Positions 47,367-55,553 of a DNA stretch of 64,000 nt are shown in pieces. The notes below the pieces were generated by a model. It was not told the DNA's origin. It was given only the letters and a program-made list of their open reading frames with translations, and did no database searches. Made by a program: the position numbers and the translations under genes. This DNA comes from Citrobacter youngae (GTDB taxonomy: Bacteria > Pseudomonadota > Gammaproteobacteria > Enterobacterales > Enterobacteriaceae): the NCBI RefSeq assembly GCF_003818115.1, contig NZ_RPOI01000018.1, positions 1 through 64,000 on the forward strand, written 5' to 3'. Numbering within the stretch: the first letter of the stretch is position 1; every line of letters starts with the position of its first letter.

Positions 47367-47943
47367 GACAGTCTTAGTCTTTAAGTTGAGAAGGATATGG
47401 AAATCTGGCTTCCATCGCGCACGGATGGAAAGCTAAACCTGAGTTACGAAAGTTGTGATGCCTCGCTCTAAGAATAGGTGACATCGATAAAGCGTGCAGA
47501 GGAATGTGTGCTTGCGTTTCAGCCCAACGGGATGGTGAGTTTTGTAGTCGTTGAGTTTTACAGGTCAATGTGCTGAAACCATTCAAGAGACAATTGGCGC
47601 GCATTATACGCTGAAAATTATCAAAAAGGAAAATGGAAACAGCGTTTCAAAAGAGTTCTGTGCAGTTTCACAAGAAATATTCACTAATTTGTTCATAGGT
47701 ATGGATAAAGAGGTTGTCCACCGTCGAGGTTTGTTGCGCAACAACCTGCATTTGTCCTCTCAGATGAGGGTTATCCTGTCATCCCGGCTCGAATGTCTTC
47801 ATATTTCTAAAAGTTATATCAAATTCGTTTTAATTCATTTTAAAAGTCAATCTCGCTGATTACACTCATTTGGACATCCATACTGCTAAACAGCCAAAAG
47901 CACTAGCAGGATAACAATAAGCAGCAGCGGATACCCAAACGAC
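47367..47943. promoter_or_regulatory. pykF-metN-like divergent gap with Cra site
   Basis: GCTGAAACCATTCAAG at 47572-47587 matches the Cra/FruR operator GCTGAAWCGWTTCARC and corresponds to the known E. coli pykF site, through which Cra represses glycolytic genes. The other side, toward the transporter (about 47640-47943), has no supported gene. I looked for MetJ boxes (AGACGTCT repeats) there and found none. This stretch is also the left boundary of the DNA absent from E. coli between pykF and fumD. Confidence 0.75.
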
Positions 47944-48966
47944 ATGATTGTCCTGAAAAATATTTCGAAAGTGTTTACGCCAGGCAGGCTTTCTATTACC
48001 GCTGTCGATGATGTCAACCTGACGGTTGAGCAAGGGCAGATTTACGGGATCATTGGTTACAGCGGGGCGGGAAAAAGCACCTTAATACGTTTGCTCAATG
48101 GTCTGGAAAAACCGTCCTCCGGTAGCGTGACGATTAACGGTCAGGATATTTCCGCCGCCCGCGGGGAATCGTTGCGTCAGGCACGGTTGAAAATCAGCAT
48201 GGTGTTTCAGCACTTTAATTTACTGTGGTCACGCACCGTCAGTGAAAATATCGCTTTCTCTATGCAAATTGCCGGTGCGCCGAAAGCGATGATTAAGGCG
48301 CGAGTGGCCGAGCTGATTACCCTTGTCGGTCTGAGCGGTCGCGAAAATGCGTATCCATCGCAGCTCAGTGGCGGCCAAAAGCAGCGCGTAGGGATCGCCC
48401 GCGCGCTGGCGAATAATCCTGATGTACTGCTCTGTGACGAGGCTACGTCAGCCCTGGATCCGCAAACTACCGATCAGATTCTGGAGTTACTGCTCGATAT
48501 TAACCGTCGCTTCAAATTAACCATCGTGCTGATCACCCATGAAATGCACGTGGTACGCAAGATCTGCGATCGCGTCGCGGTAATGGAAAACGGCAGGGTG
48601 GTTGAAGAGGGCGATGTACTTACTGTCTTTACCCATCCACAGCAACCGATCACCCGACAGTTCGTTCGTCAGGTGAGTCAATATGCCGAGGAAGACGAAT
48701 TCAACCCGCAGCTGGCCAGCGAACTTGGCGGCGTGGTGATCAGGCTTACGTTTACCGGGCAACGTACGCATCGGCCAGTGGTTGGCGAATTGACCTTACG
48801 CTATGGCCTGCCGTTTAACATTTTGCACGGCAAGATGACGCAAACCGCGCACGGTGTGTTTGGTCAGCTCTGGGTGCACGTTGTGGCCTCTGAGGAACAA
48901 TTGAACAATATTTTGGCCGACCTGCGCCAGAGCGACATTGAAGGCGAGGTGATTCAACATGCCTGA
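47944..48966 (+). CDS. MetN-like ABC transporter ATPase
   Basis: ATPase of a methionine-family (MetNIQ) importer, 340 residues. Walker A is GYSGAGKST at residues 38-46, the signature is LSGGQKQRVGIARAL, and Walker B is VLLCDEATSALDPQTT. The C-terminal 80 residues form a NIL-type regulatory domain as in MetN (VIRLTFTGQRTHRPVVGELTLRYGLPFNILHG). It is a separate system from the housekeeping metNIQ, which lies elsewhere in enterobacteria. Its ligand cannot be told from sequence. The Shine-Dalgarno is weak. It overlaps the permease gene by 8 bp. Confidence 0.85.
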   Translation: MIVLKNISKVFTPGRLSITAVDDVNLTVEQGQIYGIIGYSGAGKSTLIRLLNGLEKPSSGSVTINGQDISAARGESLRQARLKISMVFQHFNLLWSRTVSENIAFSMQIAGAPKAMIKARVAELITLVGLSGRENAYPSQLSGGQKQRVGIARALANNPDVLLCDEATSALDPQTTDQILELLLDINRRFKLTIVLITHEMHVVRKICDRVAVMENGRVVEEGDVLTVFTHPQQPITRQFVRQVSQYAEEDEFNPQLASELGGVVIRLTFTGQRTHRPVVGELTLRYGLPFNILHGKMTQTAHGVFGQLWVHVVASEEQLNNILADLRQSDIEGEVIQHA

Positions 48967-49627
48967 AGATCTGTTTCCCCATCTGAAGTGGGACCAACTG
49001 CTGGCAGCGACCCAGGAAACGCTCTATATGACGGCACTTTCTGGTGCGGCAACGTTTGTCCTTGGGATTGCACTCGGGCTGGCGCTATTCCTGACCGCTC
49101 GCGGTGGACTATTCCAGAACCGCGCCTTGTATAGCGCGATCTCGCTGGTGGTCAATATTTTCCGCTCGATCCCGTTCATCATTCTGATCGTATTGCTAAT
49201 ACCGTTTACCAAAACGATCGTAGGCACCATTCTCGGCGCCAATGCCGCGTTGCCCGCGTTGATTGTGGGGGCTGCACCTTTTTACGCACGCCTGGTCGAA
49301 ATCGCCCTGCGTGAAGTCGATAAAGGCGTTATTGAAGCGACGCGCTCGATGGGCGCACGTCTGACGACGCTTGTTTTTCGGGTTTTACTGCCGGAATCCT
49401 CACCCGCTCTGGTGTCCGGGATCACCGTGACGCTGATTGCACTGGTTAGCTACAGCGCGATGGCGGGGGTGATTGGTGCCGGTGGTTTAGGGAACCTGGC
49501 TTATCTGGAAGGATTCCAGCGCAACCACAGCGACGTCACGCTGGTGGCGACGGTAACGATTCTGCTCATCGTCTTCATCATTCAGCTTTGCGGCGATGTG
49601 ATCACCTCTCTGTTAGATAAACGCTAA
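48959..49627 (+). CDS. MetI-like ABC transporter permease
   Basis: Permease of 222 residues with about five membrane segments and the MetI-family stretches SLVVNIFRSIPFIILIVLLIPFTKTIVGT, GAAPFYARLVEIALREVDKGVIEATRSMGA (the EAA coupling loop) and YSAMAGVIGAGGLGNLAYLEGF. It follows the ATPase gene with an 8-bp overlap and precedes the binding protein by 21 bp, so the three form one operon. Confidence 0.87.
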   Translation: MPEDLFPHLKWDQLLAATQETLYMTALSGAATFVLGIALGLALFLTARGGLFQNRALYSAISLVVNIFRSIPFIILIVLLIPFTKTIVGTILGANAALPALIVGAAPFYARLVEIALREVDKGVIEATRSMGARLTTLVFRVLLPESSPALVSGITVTLIALVSYSAMAGVIGAGGLGNLAYLEGFQRNHSDVTLVATVTILLIVFIIQLCGDVITSLLDKR

Positions 49628-49648
49628 TAAAATACGGAAACCATCATC

Positions 49649-50461
49649 ATGAAAAAATCACTGACATTACTCGCAGCTGCAACCTTAAGCGCCCTGAGCT
49701 TTGCCTCGTGGGCAGATACGCTGACCGTTGGCGCGTCCAACGTGCCGCATGCAGAGATCCTCGAGCAGGCTAAGCCTATACTGGCGAAGCAAGGGATAGA
49801 CCTGGAGATTAAACCATTCCAGGACTACATTCTGCCGAACACCGCGCTGGCGGGTCGTGAGATTGACGCTAACTACTTCCAGCATATCCCGTACCTGAAT
49901 AGCGTGATTAAAGATCATGCTGGCGACAAATCCTATGATTTCGTCAGCGCAGGGGCGATTCATATTGAGCCGATTGGTATCTATTCGAAAAAGGTGAAGT
50001 CACTGAAGGATCTGCCGGAAGGTGGCAAGGTGATCATGCGTGATGCGGTATCTGAAGAAGGTCGTATTCTGTCGATTTTTGAAAAAGAGGGTGTGATCAA
50101 GCTGAAGCCGGGTGTGGATAAAGTGACGGCGCGCATTAGCGACATCGTAGAGAACCCGAAAAAGTTGAAGTTCTTACCTAACGTGGAAGCGGCGCTGTTA
50201 CCGCAGATGTATAACAATGAAGAAGGGGATGCGGTGGTGATTAACGCCAACTACGCAATCGACGCCGGACTGGATCCAGTGAAAGATCCGATTGCCGTAG
50301 AAAGCGGTGAAAACAACCCGTATGCCAATATCATTACCGTGCATCGCGGTGACGAGAAGAAAAAGGATATCGTGGCGCTGGTTGATGTGCTGCACTCCAA
50401 AGAGATCCAGGACTGGATCCGTACCAAATATAAAGGCGCGGTGATCCCGGTTAATAACTGA
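49649..50461 (+). CDS. MetQ/NlpA-family periplasmic binding protein, apparently not lipidated
   Basis: Solute-binding protein of 270 residues, NlpA family: LTVGASNVPHAEILEQAKPILAKQGIDLEI, then PNTALAGREIDANYFQHIPYLN, AGAIHIEPIGIYSKKVKSL and the end KYKGAVIPVNN. The signal peptide (MKKSLTLLAAATLSALSFASWA) lacks the lipobox cysteine that anchors MetQ and NlpA, so the mature protein should be soluble. Likely ligands are methionine or another sulfur-containing or small amino acid, inferred only from the family. Confidence 0.87.
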   Translation: MKKSLTLLAAATLSALSFASWADTLTVGASNVPHAEILEQAKPILAKQGIDLEIKPFQDYILPNTALAGREIDANYFQHIPYLNSVIKDHAGDKSYDFVSAGAIHIEPIGIYSKKVKSLKDLPEGGKVIMRDAVSEEGRILSIFEKEGVIKLKPGVDKVTARISDIVENPKKLKFLPNVEAALLPQMYNNEEGDAVVINANYAIDAGLDPVKDPIAVESGENNPYANIITVHRGDEKKKDIVALVDVLHSKEIQDWIRTKYKGAVIPVNN

Positions 50462-50469
50462 TAGTCAAA

Positions 50470-50550
50470 ATGCCGAGTGGCGATTTTGCATTACCCGGCC
50501 TACAACGTCATGTAGGCCGGATAAAACGCATTAGCGTTGCCATCCGGCGC
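50470..50550. repeat. BIME (REP pair) between the transporter and ttrA
   Basis: CCCGGCCTACAACGTCATGT with TAGGCCGGATAAAACGC and GCCATCCGGCGC form paired REP units between convergent genes. Confidence 0.85.
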
Positions 50551-50555
50551 TAAAG

Positions 50556-53500
50556 TTAAATACGCTCAATTCTCGCTGGCAACCCCTGACGCACAGCGGC
50601 TCCTGAAACCCAATCCAGCCAGGTGTTGGCAACCTTTCGTGTCGGATCCGCAAAGCCCAGATCGTTGATATTGATTCCCGACTTTATCTTTTTATCAAAC
50701 GGCATCGGCTCACCGTCGAGCGTATGCTGCGCAGCGCCCATCTCTTTATGTCCATAGCCATGCTCAATTGCGATTACCCCAGGCATCACGCCCTGCAGTA
50801 AGCTGATTTGCGCTTCAACCTGCCCGCCCGGCGTGGTGATGCGAACGGTATCGCCGTGAGATAAACCATAGCGCTTGCCGTCCTGCGGGTTAAGCGCCAC
50901 CAGATTAACCGGCTTCAGATGATGCAGGCGCGGGATCACCGCTGTGGCGCTGGACATGGTATTCGATTTAAAGGAAATCAGTTTCAACGGCCACTCTTGT
51001 TCCGGGAACAACTCCTCAACCGCACGTCCATCAGAGAGGCGCGAAGGATACCACGCCGGACAGCCGCTGTAGCGCTCGCCGGTAATCGCATGACGGTGTG
51101 CAGCGACATCCGCATTCCATATTTGCAGCGGTTTTTCCCACGCATTGCCGACGCGGTTATCGACCCGACCACTGTTATCTGGCGCAAAACGGCCACCGCG
51201 CGAATAGATAAACGCCACGCGACTCACCTCATCGGTTTTTAACGTTTGGGTCATCACCGGCAAGATTCGTTGCACCCCGGTCAGCGCGATATCCTCTTCC
51301 TGTGCCTCCGCCACAGGCGTTTTGCCCATAAAAGCAATGTTGGCGGCCAGCCGCAGATAATAATCTTCGGCGCGGTTGAGCGGATACTGATTGCCCTGCG
51401 GGTCGGCAATGGCATTGTCACCAAAGCCGGGGAGACCAATGCGTTTTGCCACCGCGATGCAGAAAGCCTCCATTGAGACTGGTTGACCGTCAGCGGTCTG
51501 GCGGGTAGCGGGCCTGACCACGGGCCAACGCGCGGTAGTGGCTTTGCTGGCCACGCCTGCCCACGGAGCGCTAAATCCCCAGCTTTCGAAGTTGTGGGTA
51601 TCCGGTACGATGTAATCCGCCAGCGCGGTTGTTTCGTTCATGAACGCATCAATCGCGATAAACAGTGGCAAACGTGCAGGATCTTTTAGCTTTTCTTCTG
51701 CCACACCGCGTAAGCCCGCAATCCCATAAAACGGGTTGGTCATGTTGGAGATCCAGGCCTTTAGCGGATACGGATAACCTTCCAGTGCTGAAACCAGCAA
51801 TTCGGTAAGCTGGCCTGCGACAAACGGATACCAGGGCGCTTTGGCCGGGAAGGGCGATTGCCCGGCGGCGACTTTGTTGCGGTACTCTTCGGAAGACTCA
51901 TAGGCTGTCTTGCTGCGGGCGAGGCTCAGACCTTTAGGTTTCACCTTCCCGGCAAAACTGTCCATATTGTAGCGCGGGCCGTCAGTTGCGCCGTTGAACT
52001 TACCGCCGCCGACGAACACGCCGCCTTCGAGGCTCAGGTTCCCGATCAACGCATTGAGCATCATTACCGACCAGGCATTATAAAAACCGTTACCCGCCAT
52101 CATCCCACCGTGCGTGATCACTGCTGCTTTTCGTCCGTGACGGGTGAAAGCATCGGCCAGCGCGCCAATGTCTGCCTCAGAAACACCACACTGCTGGCTG
52201 TATTGCGCCATTGATAGTTTCTCAGCGGATTCTTTCAGACACTGGAAGCCACTTTTTACCGTGACCGTTTGCCCCCCGGCCAGCGTGACTTCACGGGAGA
52301 TGAACAGTTGGGCACGTTGGCAACTGCTGGCGGCGACGATCTCTCCGGCTTCGTTAATGACTGTTGGTTCGTTGGCGGCGTCTGCGCGTAAATGCGCCAG
52401 CGTTAAATGCTGACCGGCGAGCGTTGGAATTTCATCGGTAATGACCAGATGGGTGGCGTTGGTCCAGCTTTTTTCCCCGGCCTGCTTCATGGCCTGTACG
52501 TCTGGAATAGCCAGGTAATCAGCGTTATAGCGCTGCTTTTCAATTATCCAGCGGATCATCCCCATCGCCAGAGCGGAGTCCGTCCCTGGGCGTACGGGCT
52601 GCCAGTGCCCACGATCGTCGGCAAGCACTGTCGTTAGCGGTAGGGCTGGTGCAACCACAACATAGCGGAAGTCATCACGTAAACGGGCACTGGCGAGTTG
52701 CCGTGCCTGGCGTTTAAACGGGTTGCCGGATTGTGCTGGAGACGTCCCCATAAACAACGCAAATTCGACATTATCCCAGTCGGGTTTTACGTGGGTATTT
52801 TTATCCAGATCGCCCATCAACGCGCCAGATCCGGCACGATAGGCCAGACCACAGTATGCGCCATGGGCACCGAAGTTTTTGCTGCCGAAACTGTTCAGGG
52901 CAAAGCGACGCAAAAAAGTATCACGTCCTTCATCACTGGTATTGGTGACCAGTAGCTGATTGGATTTTGGGCCGAAACCGGGGTGTCGGGCATCAATCGG
53001 CGTATCGGGATCGTGGATCGCCCGCAGACCGTCAACGTGGCCTTCGCCAAACAGATCGCCGCCTTCCACCACTTCTTTGATCAGTTGCTCAAAGCTGATG
53101 CGCTGCCATTTGCCTTCCCCACGTTTACCTACGCGTTTCATTGGCTCCAGAATACGCAGTGGGCTGTACAGGCCTTCAAGTAACGTTGCACCGCGAGCGC
53201 AAGCGGTGGAGCGGGCATCAAGGCCGGTTTCGCCCGCCAGTTGTTCCATCGCGGCGGCAAAGGGAACAGAGGAGTCAATGTGGTGTTCGTGAGATAGCGG
53301 ATGGTACGGGTTGCCCGCAATACGCAACACTTTGCCTTGTTCGTTATCAACACGGACACGCACGCCACATTGCGTCCAGCAGCCGAAACACTGTGTCATG
53401 GAGATCACCTGTTGCGGGTTCTGTTGCCAGCGCGTTTGGGCATGTGCTTCGGGGATGAGTGCATTACCAAAGATACGGTCACGGGTTATTTTTCCTGATG

Positions 53501-53621
53501 TTCCGTCAAGCAAACCATCAATCGCACGCTTTGCCACGTCCCGATAACTCAGGCCGAAGGTCACCATGCCCCCGACGGCTAGACCAACTTTAAGCCACTG
53601 ACGACGAGTTAAATTAGCCAT
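50556..53621 (-). CDS. ttrA: Tetrathionate reductase catalytic subunit TtrA
   Basis: Molybdenum enzyme that reduces tetrathionate to thiosulfate in the periplasm during anaerobic respiration. The 1021 residues start with a twin-arginine signal (LTRRQWLKVG at residues 4-13). The N-terminal 4Fe-4S cluster motif is CFGCWTQCGVRVRVDNEQGKV, and a later GAYCGLAYRAG may hold the Mo-ligand cysteine. The C-terminal molybdopterin-binding domain includes SHGDTVRITTPGG. It is the last gene of ttrBCA; its start overlaps the ttrC end by 8 bp. Confidence 0.95.
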   Translation of the reverse strand: MANLTRRQWLKVGLAVGGMVTFGLSYRDVAKRAIDGLLDGTSGKITRDRIFGNALIPEAHAQTRWQQNPQQVISMTQCFGCWTQCGVRVRVDNEQGKVLRIAGNPYHPLSHEHHIDSSVPFAAAMEQLAGETGLDARSTACARGATLLEGLYSPLRILEPMKRVGKRGEGKWQRISFEQLIKEVVEGGDLFGEGHVDGLRAIHDPDTPIDARHPGFGPKSNQLLVTNTSDEGRDTFLRRFALNSFGSKNFGAHGAYCGLAYRAGSGALMGDLDKNTHVKPDWDNVEFALFMGTSPAQSGNPFKRQARQLASARLRDDFRYVVVAPALPLTTVLADDRGHWQPVRPGTDSALAMGMIRWIIEKQRYNADYLAIPDVQAMKQAGEKSWTNATHLVITDEIPTLAGQHLTLAHLRADAANEPTVINEAGEIVAASSCQRAQLFISREVTLAGGQTVTVKSGFQCLKESAEKLSMAQYSQQCGVSEADIGALADAFTRHGRKAAVITHGGMMAGNGFYNAWSVMMLNALIGNLSLEGGVFVGGGKFNGATDGPRYNMDSFAGKVKPKGLSLARSKTAYESSEEYRNKVAAGQSPFPAKAPWYPFVAGQLTELLVSALEGYPYPLKAWISNMTNPFYGIAGLRGVAEEKLKDPARLPLFIAIDAFMNETTALADYIVPDTHNFESWGFSAPWAGVASKATTARWPVVRPATRQTADGQPVSMEAFCIAVAKRIGLPGFGDNAIADPQGNQYPLNRAEDYYLRLAANIAFMGKTPVAEAQEEDIALTGVQRILPVMTQTLKTDEVSRVAFIYSRGGRFAPDNSGRVDNRVGNAWEKPLQIWNADVAAHRHAITGERYSGCPAWYPSRLSDGRAVEELFPEQEWPLKLISFKSNTMSSATAVIPRLHHLKPVNLVALNPQDGKRYGLSHGDTVRITTPGGQVEAQISLLQGVMPGVIAIEHGYGHKEMGAAQHTLDGEPMPFDKKIKSGININDLGFADPTRKVANTWLDWVSGAAVRQGLPARIERI

Positions 53622-54639
53622 GTTGCATTCTCCTTGCGATCGCGTTCAGGGCTTCACGAACCATAATGATCAGTGCGACCCACAGGCCAAAAGTGCCAAG
53701 AATAGCCAGCCAGCCATCTGTGCCACCGGGCAGGGTATAGGGATTAAACTGGGCGTTAAATTTCGGTACGGTCTGTACCTGAATGAGTAATGTCCAGCGC
53801 ATTAGCCAGCACAATGCCATTGCACTTATTGCCAGCGAAATACGTAATGGCAGTGATAACGGATGGCGTAACACCAGGGCGCAAACGCCCAGTGAGGTAA
53901 CCCAAAGTGCAATCCAGCCGATGGCGTAATGTCGCGCGGAAGCCGCCACATCCAGCCACTGGCGAATTGCTGACCCCGATAGCGTGTTGCCACTAGCCCA
54001 TATCACCACCACGATAGCCAGCGCGCACAGCGTGGCTATCTGTCCCCATGCCAGTTTGCGCGGTAATGTTGTCCCTGCGTTTTTCACCGTGGCGATAAGC
54101 AGGGCAAGGAACGTTTGCAGGGCACTGAGGAACATCGCTACCGGGAAGGCGTAGCTGAACCAGATCGGACGCGCCTCGACAATCGAGACCTCGCGACCTG
54201 TATAGACCAACAGTCCAATCGCCGATAGCGCACTTCCCACGGCCAACCATTTAGTGACGCTGTAACTTTTTGCGGTTAATCGCTTAACCTGTTGTGCGAT
54301 AAACCACAGCCCTAAAAACCCGGTGAATAGCGGTAAAAACAGCGCGCCCCACGGCATCCACGACCATGGCGTCGGAAAGGCGTAGAAATGCCAGACACGA
54401 GCGGTCTGGTGTAAATCAGCGGTCAGCGCCAGCGGCGCGGTAATCGCGCAGGTCAGGGCGATTAACAGCGTCAGGTTTTCCAGTTCCGGCGTCTCTTGTT
54501 TGCGCCAGTGAAGCGCACAGGCAAACAGTGCGGCGCAGGCGGCAATGCCGATAAAAAAGAAATATTGCACAGCCCAGGGTAACCAGCTTACGTCCTGTGG
54601 ATGCGTCAGAACCTCTTCGATAATCAAGGTAGGGTTCAT
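53614..54639 (-). CDS. ttrC: Tetrathionate reductase membrane subunit TtrC
   Basis: Integral membrane quinol dehydrogenase subunit of the NrfD type, 341 residues with about nine hydrophobic segments, anchoring TtrAB and passing electrons from menaquinol. The N-terminal ILTHPQDVSWLPWAVQYFFFIGIAACAALF and the later WHFYAFPTPWSWMPWGALFLPLF fit TtrC. It lies directly after the ttrB stop codon and overlaps ttrA by 8 bp. Confidence 0.94.
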   Translation of the reverse strand: MNPTLIIEEVLTHPQDVSWLPWAVQYFFFIGIAACAALFACALHWRKQETPELENLTLLIALTCAITAPLALTADLHQTARVWHFYAFPTPWSWMPWGALFLPLFTGFLGLWFIAQQVKRLTAKSYSVTKWLAVGSALSAIGLLVYTGREVSIVEARPIWFSYAFPVAMFLSALQTFLALLIATVKNAGTTLPRKLAWGQIATLCALAIVVVIWASGNTLSGSAIRQWLDVAASARHYAIGWIALWVTSLGVCALVLRHPLSLPLRISLAISAMALCWLMRWTLLIQVQTVPKFNAQFNPYTLPGGTDGWLAILGTFGLWVALIIMVREALNAIARRMQHG

Positions 54640-55374
54640 TTAAACCTCCTGCCAGAGCGCGGGCTGGGCACGCCCCATTAATGGTGTCACAAAGGCCTCA
54701 TCCAGGCCCAGATAGAACACGTGCGGCGAGGTGCCACTTTCCGGTTTCAGGACCTTGATGGCGTCATGATGTTGTTGCAGCATTTGAGAAATCCGGCTGT
54801 GTGGATCCTTGATATCACCGATGATGCGCGCGCCGCCAACACACGACTCTACGCAGGCCGGGAGCAGGCCCGCTTCCAGTCGATGAACGCAAAAAGTGCA
54901 TTTATCGGCGGTTTGCGTTTCATGGTTGATAAACCGTGCATCGTATGGGCAGGCCTGCACACAGTAGGCGCAGCCAACACAGCGTGTGTTGTCGACAACC
55001 ACAATGCCATCTTCGCGCTGGAAGGTGGCCTGCACCGGACACACCGGCACGCAAGGGGGGTTATCACAATGGTTGCACAGGCGCGGCAGCAGGACGTTGG
55101 TGACGCTTTGCTGGCCTTCAAGTTGCACCTGATATTGATTAACGTTGGTACGAAACTCACCTTGCGGCGTCTGGTTTTCAATCGCGCAACTCACGGTGCA
55201 GGCCTGGCAGCCGATACATCGACGCAGATCGACCAGCATGCCGTAGCGATGCTGGGGCGATCCTTCATGCCGTTCAGGCGAAAAGGGAAACTGGGCCTGT
55301 GCGAGGGGAACCAGTGATGCGCCAGCGGTCAGGACGCCCAGTTGCTGGAGAAACTGCCGTTTACTGCTGTCCAT
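54640..55374 (-). CDS. ttrB: Tetrathionate reductase Fe-S subunit TtrB
   Basis: Periplasm-facing ferredoxin-like subunit, 244 residues, linking TtrC to TtrA. Sixteen cysteines in four groups (CIGCQACTVSC, CNHCDNPPCVPVCP, CVGCAYCVQACP, CTFCVHRLEAGLLPACVESC) would bind four 4Fe-4S clusters. The signal peptide has Lys-Arg instead of Arg-Arg (SSKRQFLQQLG, residues 3-13), the rare variant already known for Salmonella TtrB. The ATG at 55374 follows GGGAGAAAAT; 11 upstream in-frame codons are rejected. Confidence 0.95.
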   Translation of the reverse strand: MDSSKRQFLQQLGVLTAGASLVPLAQAQFPFSPERHEGSPQHRYGMLVDLRRCIGCQACTVSCAIENQTPQGEFRTNVNQYQVQLEGQQSVTNVLLPRLCNHCDNPPCVPVCPVQATFQREDGIVVVDNTRCVGCAYCVQACPYDARFINHETQTADKCTFCVHRLEAGLLPACVESCVGGARIIGDIKDPHSRISQMLQQHHDAIKVLKPESGTSPHVFYLGLDEAFVTPLMGRAQPALWQEV

Positions 55375-55553
55375 ATTTTCTCCCGTCACGATGCAACAAC
55401 GAAACATTGGTCACGCCGTTGATTTGCGTGTGATGAATAAAGAATCTCAATGATTTACAGTGTAAAAATCGTGGCGGGGGCAGCTCTATTGTGGTTAACC
55501 ACATACCCGGCTTGTTGTTGATCTAAAACAACATAATTGACAGGGATAATTCA
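55375..55553. promoter_or_regulatory. ttrB-ttrS divergent promoter region
   Basis: This 179-bp gap must hold both promoters. TGTGGTTAACCACA at 55490-55503 is a perfect 14-bp palindrome and a candidate TtrR operator. GTTGTT-gatctaa-AACAAC at 55514-55532 is a second inverted repeat, and within it TTGATctaaAACAA (55518-55531) matches the FNR consensus TTGATNNNNATCAA at 9 of 10 positions. Salmonella ttr needs FNR and TtrSR, so both kinds of site are expected; assignments are inferred. Confidence 0.6.

Noticed and set aside
47633-47698. 21-codon ORF after AAGGA upstream of the MetN-like gene
   Set aside because: Spacing of the AAGGA to ATG is only two bases, and the position belongs to the pykF upstream region rather than the transporter leader.
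47640-47943. Search for MetJ boxes or an S-box before the MetNIQ-like operon
   Set aside because: No tandem AGACGTCT-like octamers and no riboswitch-like conserved structure could be found by eye.
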